Source: Prolixibacteraceae bacterium (lineage in GTDB: Bacteria; Bacteroidota; Bacteroidia; Bacteroidales; Prolixibacteraceae). From it: a DNA stretch of 64,000 nucleotides. The stretch is from NCBI GenBank assembly GCA_003506435.1, contig DOAQ01000036.1, forward strand, positions 248,001 to 312,000, in the 5' to 3' direction. Position 1 is the stretch's first letter; every line of letters begins with the position of its first letter. The position numbers were made by a program, and so were the translations under genes. Below are positions 59,084-64,000 of this stretch, in pieces. The notes beneath the pieces were generated by a model. That model was not told the origin of the DNA. It saw only the letters and a program-made list of their open reading frames with translations, and did not search any database.

Positions 59084-60459
59084 AAGGACATGCAGCAAAA
59101 GCCCGGCAATTTTTATCGGACAACGAACGGGCCGACTGGCAGGACAAGGCATTGTGGGCAGTGCGCCAAAAACGTGATGTCGCCGCCGGTTCAGTAAGAG
59201 AATGGGAGCAACTGAGGGAACAGGCTTCGCAAATCAAGGAAAACGTACTTTCCAATCTCGATAATTATCTTCTTCAGTTTGAACAGGCAGCCATACAAAA
59301 CGGGGTGCAGGTTTGCTGGGCCGAAGACGACCGGCAGTTCAACGAAACTATCCTTCGGATTATCCGCGACCATCAAGCCCAAAAAATAGTCAAAAGCAAA
59401 TCGATGCTGACCGAGGAATGCGGATTGAACCATTTTTTGGAAAAAGAAGGCATCGAGGTGGTTGATACCGATTTGGGCGAACGCATCATCCAGTTCAGGA
59501 ACGAACCGCCCAGCCATATTGTTTTGCCCGCTATTCACCTGAAAAGGGAAGAAGTGGGCGAACTGTTTCACGAAAAACTACATACTGAAAAGGGAAACTC
59601 CGACCCGACCTACCTGACAGCGGCAGCACGCGTCCATTTGCGCGAAAAGTTCCTGGAAGCAGACATTGCCATTACCGGGGTGAATTTTGCCGTTGCCGAA
59701 AGCGGGACCGTGGTAGTATGCACCAATGAGGGGAATGCCGATATGGGCGTTCATGCCGCGCCGGTACAGATCCACTGCATGGGAATCGAAAAGATCATTC
59801 CCCGGACAGAAGATTTGGGAGTTTTCACCCGCCTGCTTGCACGGAGCGCTACAGGACAGGCCGTTACAACCTATACGTCCCATTACCGGAAACCCAAACC
59901 GGGCGGACAAATGTATATCGTGATCGTCGATAACGGCAGATCAGAACATTTGGGACTCAGCGCCCACCGGAACTCGCTGAAATGTATCCGTTGCGGGGCT
60001 TGCATGAACACCTGCCCGGTATACCGCCGGAGTGGCGGGTACAGCTACGGCAGTGTGATCCCCGGCCCGATAGGGTCCATCCTGGCACCTGTGAAACAAA
60101 TGAAGGACAAGCAAGACCTGACGTTTGCATCCTCCCTGTGCGGATCGTGTTCAAATGTTTGCCCGGTAAAAGTTGATATTCACAGCCAGTTGTACAAATG
60201 GAGACAGGAAATTTCGGAAAAGAACCTGTTCCCAAAAGCCAAAAGTTATTCACTGAGCATTGTTGGAAAAGTATTGGGTAGCAACGGAATGTATAATTTT
60301 TCAGGAAAAGCAGCCCGCTGGGCATTAAAAAATATGCCCCGCAGACTCATTTACAACAAACTAAACACCTGGGGATGGGGCCGGGAACTACCGGAGGTTC
60401 CGGAAATGTCATTTAAAGAATGGTATAAAAAGAACGGCAATGAACGGAAAAGACAATAA
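59080..60459 (+). CDS. lutB: Lactate utilisation protein B (iron-sulfur LUD protein)
   Basis: The 459-residue protein has an N-terminal LUD domain (about 60-290: AVAESGTVVVCTNEGNADM, PRTEDLGVFTRLLARSATGQ) and a C-terminal ferredoxin domain with CIRCGACMNTCPVY and CGSCSNVCPVKVDI, for two 4Fe-4S clusters. It is the central electron-carrying subunit of LutABC. The true start is the ATG at 59080, which overlaps the lutA stop (ATGA); the open frame reaches further upstream inside lutA. lutC overlaps its 3' end by 20 bp. Confidence 0.95.
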   Translation: MKGHAAKARQFLSDNERADWQDKALWAVRQKRDVAAGSVREWEQLREQASQIKENVLSNLDNYLLQFEQAAIQNGVQVCWAEDDRQFNETILRIIRDHQAQKIVKSKSMLTEECGLNHFLEKEGIEVVDTDLGERIIQFRNEPPSHIVLPAIHLKREEVGELFHEKLHTEKGNSDPTYLTAAARVHLREKFLEADIAITGVNFAVAESGTVVVCTNEGNADMGVHAAPVQIHCMGIEKIIPRTEDLGVFTRLLARSATGQAVTTYTSHYRKPKPGGQMYIVIVDNGRSEHLGLSAHRNSLKCIRCGACMNTCPVYRRSGGYSYGSVIPGPIGSILAPVKQMKDKQDLTFASSLCGSCSNVCPVKVDIHSQLYKWRQEISEKNLFPKAKSYSLSIVGKVLGSNGMYNFSGKAARWALKNMPRRLIYNKLNTWGWGRELPEVPEMSFKEWYKKNGNERKRQ

Positions 60460-61051
60460 ACAAAACACTGAAATGGGAAGCCGGCAAACCATTATCGAAC
60501 GGATCAGGCAAAACAAACCGGAAACAAAACCATTGCCGGGAAGTTTTACAGGAAATCAGGAACCGGTATCAAAAGAACAATTGTCCGTCTGTTTTCGGGA
60601 AAGCCTGATCAAAGCGGGAGCTGAAATTGCGGAACCGGATGGTAATGAAGGACTGGAACCCTATAAGGAAAAGCATTTTCCGGAGGCTGTCGATTTAACA
60701 GATACAGCGGTTCGGAAGAAATATTCATCAGAGATTTCTAAAAAAGAACTGGAAAAAACAGGGACGGTAATAATTGAAGGGCAGTTTGGGGTGGCAGAGA
60801 ATGGTGCGATCTGGCTCGATGAAACAAATTTTCCAAACCGCCTGCTTCCGTTTATTGCAGAAAGGTTGATAATTTTATTGAATAAAGAGAACATCGTCAG
60901 TAACATGCACGGAGCATACCGGAAAATTGACTTAAGAAACACCGGGTTCGGTGTATTTATCTCTGGCCCGTCGAAAACTGCCGACATCGAACAGAGCCTG
61001 GTCTACGGCGCACACGGGGCCAAGCGATTAACCATAGTTCTATTTGATTGA
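60440..61051 (+). CDS. lutC: Lactate utilisation protein C (LUD domain)
   Basis: The 203-residue protein is a single LUD domain with GQFGVAENGAIWLDE, LPFIAERLIILLNKENIV and FGVFISGPSKTADIEQSLVYGAHGAKRLTIVL, the LutC pattern. It completes LutABC. The first ATG (60440) overlaps lutB by 20 bp; an ATG at 60473 (MGSRQTIIERIR) is an alternative start that removes the overlap. This is the last gene of locus 2; no clear terminator hairpin follows. Confidence 0.93.
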   Translation: MNGKDNKQNTEMGSRQTIIERIRQNKPETKPLPGSFTGNQEPVSKEQLSVCFRESLIKAGAEIAEPDGNEGLEPYKEKHFPEAVDLTDTAVRKKYSSEISKKELEKTGTVIIEGQFGVAENGAIWLDETNFPNRLLPFIAERLIILLNKENIVSNMHGAYRKIDLRNTGFGVFISGPSKTADIEQSLVYGAHGAKRLTIVLFD

Positions 61052-61262
61052 CCTGCCATTGGAATTCAATTATTCTGAAACCGGTCACGCAAAGAATGTG
61101 GCCAACTTCGAACAATTATTGTTGAATTGCACTTCGTATGGTCGTGTCTAATCAGGGAAAGTCAATGTTGTAATTTCCTTCCTGTATTGTAAAATAACCT
61201 TTGTGCATTTTGTAATACATGCCGATAATATTGTATTTCCAAAACCTGCCAACATCTGATAT

Positions 61263-61294
61263 AACCATTCAACCATTCAATCATTCAACCATTA
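61263..61294. repeat. Four tandem 8-bp units
   Basis: AACCATTC, AACCATTC, AATCATTC and AACCATTA follow each other in the 352-bp gap after lutC. The unit could slip during replication. Apart from the eamA promoter and this array I see nothing supported in the gap 61052-61403. Confidence 0.7.
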
Positions 61295-61355
61295 ACTATT
61301 GTACAGCCATAGAGATTAAGTAATAATTAACTTCTCATATGAAAGGGCGATGAAA

Positions 61356-61387
61356 TTGTTTCGACGAATTAATTGCCGGTAGCTTTG
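61356..61387 (+). promoter_or_regulatory. Promoter of the EamA transporter gene
   Basis: TTG at 61356-61358 and TAGCTTTG at 61380-61387 match the Bacteroidota -33 and -7 boxes with a 21-bp spacer, 16 bp before the ATG at 61404. Confidence 0.6.
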
Positions 61388-61403
61388 CACATCAAATTGT
61401 AAA

Positions 61404-62306
61404 ATGATGTGGGTAATACTGGCGCTGGTTTCTTCTGTACTTCTCGGGTTTTACGATGTCTTCAAAAAACTGTCGCTCAATAAGAATGCAGTGCTGCCGG
61501 TTTTACTGGGTTCAACAATTACCGGAGCTGTACTGGTTGCTCCCTTGGTTGCCGGTTCGCTTTTCTTTCCTGAATTTTTTAAGACCATTCATCTGTTTGT
61601 ACCTGAGATTAGCCTGTACGAACATGCGCTGATTTTTCTGAAATCGGTCATAGTGGTGTCAAGCTGGATTTTTGCTTTCCACGCTGTGAAACACCTGCCC
61701 CTGACTATTGTTGCACCCATTCGTGCCACCGGCCCCATCTGGACGCTGATCGGCGCGATCATTATCTTTCGTGAGCACCTTAATCTTCTGCAATGGACAG
61801 GCGTATTGGTTACCCTGACTTCTTTTTATCTTTTATCTACTGCCGGAAAACTGGAAGGCATCAACTTCGGAAAAAACATCTGGGTATTTTGTATGATTGC
61901 AGCTACGTTGCTGGGTGCGGCCAGCGGTTTGTACGATAAGTTTATCATCCGGAAAATCGACCGGCTTGCTGTTCAGTCGTGGTTTACTTTTTACCAGGTG
62001 GTGGTGATGCTGCCTGCCATCGCTCTTTTCCGGTGGAAACTGCCCCCGGACGAACGTCCTGTTTTTCAATGGCGCTGGAGTATCCCTGCTATCGCGATTT
62101 TTCTGTTGATGGCAGACTTTGCATATTTCTATGCGCTCAGCTACGGTGATTCAATGATTTCCATTGTTTCGGCCTTACGGCGGGGTGGGGTAGTGATCAC
62201 TTTTGTTATGGGGGCACTTCTGTTCAGTGAAGGAAACCTCCGTCGCAAAGGAATTTACCTGGCTGGTATTTTAGCAGGAATCTTAATTATCACTTTGGGA
62301 AGTTAA
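61404..62306 (+). CDS. EamA/DMT-family transporter
   Basis: The 300-residue protein has ten predicted membrane helices and two EamA repeats (about 3-137 and 152-297). The first repeat ends in PIWTLIGAIIIFREHLNLLQWTGVLVTL and the second in ALRRGGVVITFVMGALLFSEGNLRRKGIYLAGILAGI, the usual EamA terminal helices. Family members move metabolites or act as exporters; the substrate cannot be predicted. It has its own promoter and is not part of locus 2. Confidence 0.9.
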   Translation: MMWVILALVSSVLLGFYDVFKKLSLNKNAVLPVLLGSTITGAVLVAPLVAGSLFFPEFFKTIHLFVPEISLYEHALIFLKSVIVVSSWIFAFHAVKHLPLTIVAPIRATGPIWTLIGAIIIFREHLNLLQWTGVLVTLTSFYLLSTAGKLEGINFGKNIWVFCMIAATLLGAASGLYDKFIIRKIDRLAVQSWFTFYQVVVMLPAIALFRWKLPPDERPVFQWRWSIPAIAIFLLMADFAYFYALSYGDSMISIVSALRRGGVVITFVMGALLFSEGNLRRKGIYLAGILAGILIITLGS

Positions 62307-62458
62307 ACATCAAAGCCTTTTAACGATAGTCAATTATAAATCATCAATCACTTATTTGTCGTCAATGTTTAATACATTCGTGAAAACTATCAATTGAGTT
62401 TAGACGTTATAAGCCTGAGTCCGTTGAAAGTTGAACAGGAACCTTGAAAAACAGACCG

Positions 62459-64000
62459 ATGAAGGAAATAAAAGTAGAAATACAGATAACCATTTTAACG
62501 ATCGTCATTGCCGCAGCAGTGGTTGGTTCCGGTTTTTTTGTATACAACAGCTTTTCCCGGATTGTCGATTCCATTCACAAGGAAGCCCGTCCCGATTTAA
62601 AATTACTTTTAATAAAAGATATTGCTTCTGATTTAACAGAAGTTGAAAATACCGTTCGCCTGTATTCACTTACCGGAGAAGAGGCTTTTATTCAACCGTA
62701 CAGTGATCTGAACGAACGTATTCAGCAAAAACTGGCTAAACTGAAAAGTTTTGCTGTTCCTGGCTCTGATGAAATCCGGGTGATTGATTCCATTCGTATA
62801 CTTACCACGCGCAAACTACTAATATGGGATGAGATAAGAACTTTGCATCACAAAAAAGGAAATACGCACAATACGTTTTCTGAATTCTATTCGAAAATCG
62901 ATACGGCAATTATTCAGCCGGATACGATCACATTTAAAAAGGAAGAGAAAAAAGGTTTTTTCAAACGCCTTTTCGGGAAAAAGGACACTACTTCTCTGCA
63001 ACCCATTATTATTGACAAAAGCAGGGAAAAACAGATTATCAAACAGGAAATTGCTGGTATCGAGCAGCAGATAACAAACCAGTCGCGGAAATTTCAGGCA
63101 CAGGAAAAAGTATTGCTTGAACGGAACATACAGGTTACTGAAAGGCTTGACGAGCAAATTGACATGCTTGAAAGCAACGAACAAAAGCGCCTGGAGGCCA
63201 AAACGCTGGAAGCTGATTACATGGCTGCCCAAACCTACCGGCGGCTGGCCGTTTTTACCATTGCTGCCGTTGTTTTGCTGGCTATTGTTTTGCTGTTGTT
63301 TTTCCGAAATCTGCAACGAAACCGTGCCTATCAGCAAATTCTGAAAAAAGCAAAGGCCGAAGCCGAAAGCCTGGCAAAAGCAAAAGAAGTGTTTGTGGCA
63401 ACGGTGAGCCACGAGATGCGAACGCCGGTGAACGCGATATACGGGTTAACCGAACAGTTACTGCAAAAAAACAATTCAAAAGAAGTGACTGCCGATTTGG
63501 AAATCGTTCAGAAGTCGGCAGAACATCTGATTACGCTGGTGAACGATACACTTGATTTTTCACGGATTGAATCGCAGAAACTGAAGATTGAACAAATTGA
63601 TTTTTTGCCCGGAGAAGTGTTTAACGAGGTTTTTATCTTGCATAAAACCATAGCAGCCTCAAAAGGAATTACCCTGATTGTAGATGATAGAACAGACCAA
63701 AACCTGGCGTTGAAAGGCGACATGCTCCGGTTAAAACAGATATTGATTAATCTGATTTCCAATGCACTGAAATTTACCGATCACGGAGCGATTACGCTGA
63801 CGGCTGAAGGAATGGAAACCTCGGATGGGATCTGCCTGTTGAAGATGGAAGTTTCAGATACTGGCATCGGCATTCCACCGGAAGACCAGGAAAAGATTTT
63901 CGACGAATTTGTGCAGTTGGATACCGGTTCAACCCGGAAACAAAGGGGAGCCGGACTTGGGCTGGCCATCGTTAAAAAGCTGATCAACATTCAGGGCGGA
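62459..64000 (+). CDS. Membrane sensor histidine kinase (3' end beyond window; possibly hybrid)
   Basis: The frame is open from the ATG at 62459 to the end of the window, giving 514 residues. A first transmembrane helix (about 9-29) and a second (about 264-284) bracket a periplasmic sensor of about 230 residues with predicted coiled-coil helices. A dimerisation/phosphoacceptor box VSHEMRTPVNAIYG (His318) and ATPase motifs follow: N-box LINLISNALKF (Asn435), G1 DTGIGI, F-box and G2 GAGLGLAI. The catalytic domain is nearly complete; whether receiver or Hpt domains follow cannot be seen. Confidence 0.92.
   Translation, partial: MKEIKVEIQITILTIVIAAAVVGSGFFVYNSFSRIVDSIHKEARPDLKLLLIKDIASDLTEVENTVRLYSLTGEEAFIQPYSDLNERIQQKLAKLKSFAVPGSDEIRVIDSIRILTTRKLLIWDEIRTLHHKKGNTHNTFSEFYSKIDTAIIQPDTITFKKEEKKGFFKRLFGKKDTTSLQPIIIDKSREKQIIKQEIAGIEQQITNQSRKFQAQEKVLLERNIQVTERLDEQIDMLESNEQKRLEAKTLEADYMAAQTYRRLAVFTIAAVVLLAIVLLLFFRNLQRNRAYQQILKKAKAEAESLAKAKEVFVATVSHEMRTPVNAIYGLTEQLLQKNNSKEVTADLEIVQKSAEHLITLVNDTLDFSRIESQKLKIEQIDFLPGEVFNEVFILHKTIAASKGITLIVDDRTDQNLALKGDMLRLKQILINLISNALKFTDHGAITLTAEGMETSDGICLLKMEVSDTGIGIPPEDQEKIFDEFVQLDTGSTRKQRGAGLGLAIVKKLINIQGG

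Overview
The window looks like a chromosomal segment of a Bacteroidota bacterium, probably of the order Bacteroidales or Marinilabiliales. The evidence is two SusC/SusD pairs each preceded by a FecI-like sigma factor and a FecR anti-sigma factor, a type IX secretion C-terminal sorting domain, a DUF4494 protein, TANNTTTG-like -7 promoter boxes, weak Shine-Dalgarno sequences and typical Bacteroidota interspersed palindromic repeats. I saw no rRNA, tRNA or CRISPR array.

Layout. Positions 1-14400 are mostly housekeeping: the 3' end of carB, a lone Hpt protein, gcvT, serC, a K-type serA, a DUF1015 gene, a minus-strand pair encoding a YadA-head/S74-chaperone surface protein and a type IX cargo protein, a DUF4494 gene, the three-gene proton-translocating transhydrogenase (pntAA, pntAB, pntB), a phosphotriesterase-like lipoprotein and a small lipoprotein. 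Positions 14500-28311 are polysaccharide utilisation locus 1: sigma/anti-sigma, SusC, SusD, a fibronectin-III lipoprotein, a parallel beta-helix protein, an LVIVD beta-propeller, a CE12-like SGNH esterase and a secreted protein of the polysaccharide pyruvyl transferase fold. Positions 28300-30800 hold a DUF4143 ATPase gene lying between a truncated copy and a full copy of an AraC regulator gene. Positions 30946-39268 are a sugar cluster: GH36-type alpha-galactosidase, aldose 1-epimerase, sugar porter, a glycyl radical enzyme with its activase, and an MDP-1-like HAD phosphatase. Positions 39886-61051 are polysaccharide utilisation locus 2: sigma/anti-sigma, SusC, SusD, two DUF6259 TIM-barrel proteins, an MFS carrier, a MurQ/GKRP-like double-SIS protein, a GH50-like (agarase-like) lipoprotein, a calcineurin-like phosphoesterase, and LutABC lactate oxidation. 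The window ends with an EamA transporter and the start of a sensor histidine kinase.

How the genes may work together. The most interesting unit is locus 2. It places a MurQ-family SIS protein and the complete LutABC lactate-oxidation set in one tightly packed, same-strand run with glycan-degrading enzymes and an acidic-solute-type MFS carrier. My working hypothesis is that the locus degrades a glycan whose sugar carries a lactyl (carboxyethyl) ether: the ether is cleaved in the cytoplasm and LutABC oxidises the released lactate. The main caveat is that the MurQ proton-donor glutamate is replaced by Met in this protein. A second candidate for new biochemistry is the glycyl radical enzyme embedded in the galactoside cluster. 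It keeps the Cys and Gly radical residues, but I cannot assign its substrate.

Non-coding structure is plentiful: four palindromic intergenic elements, a near-perfect palindrome over the start of the ATPase gene, a 213-bp direct duplication of the araC 3' end, and matching ECF-type promoter-like sequences in front of both fecR genes.
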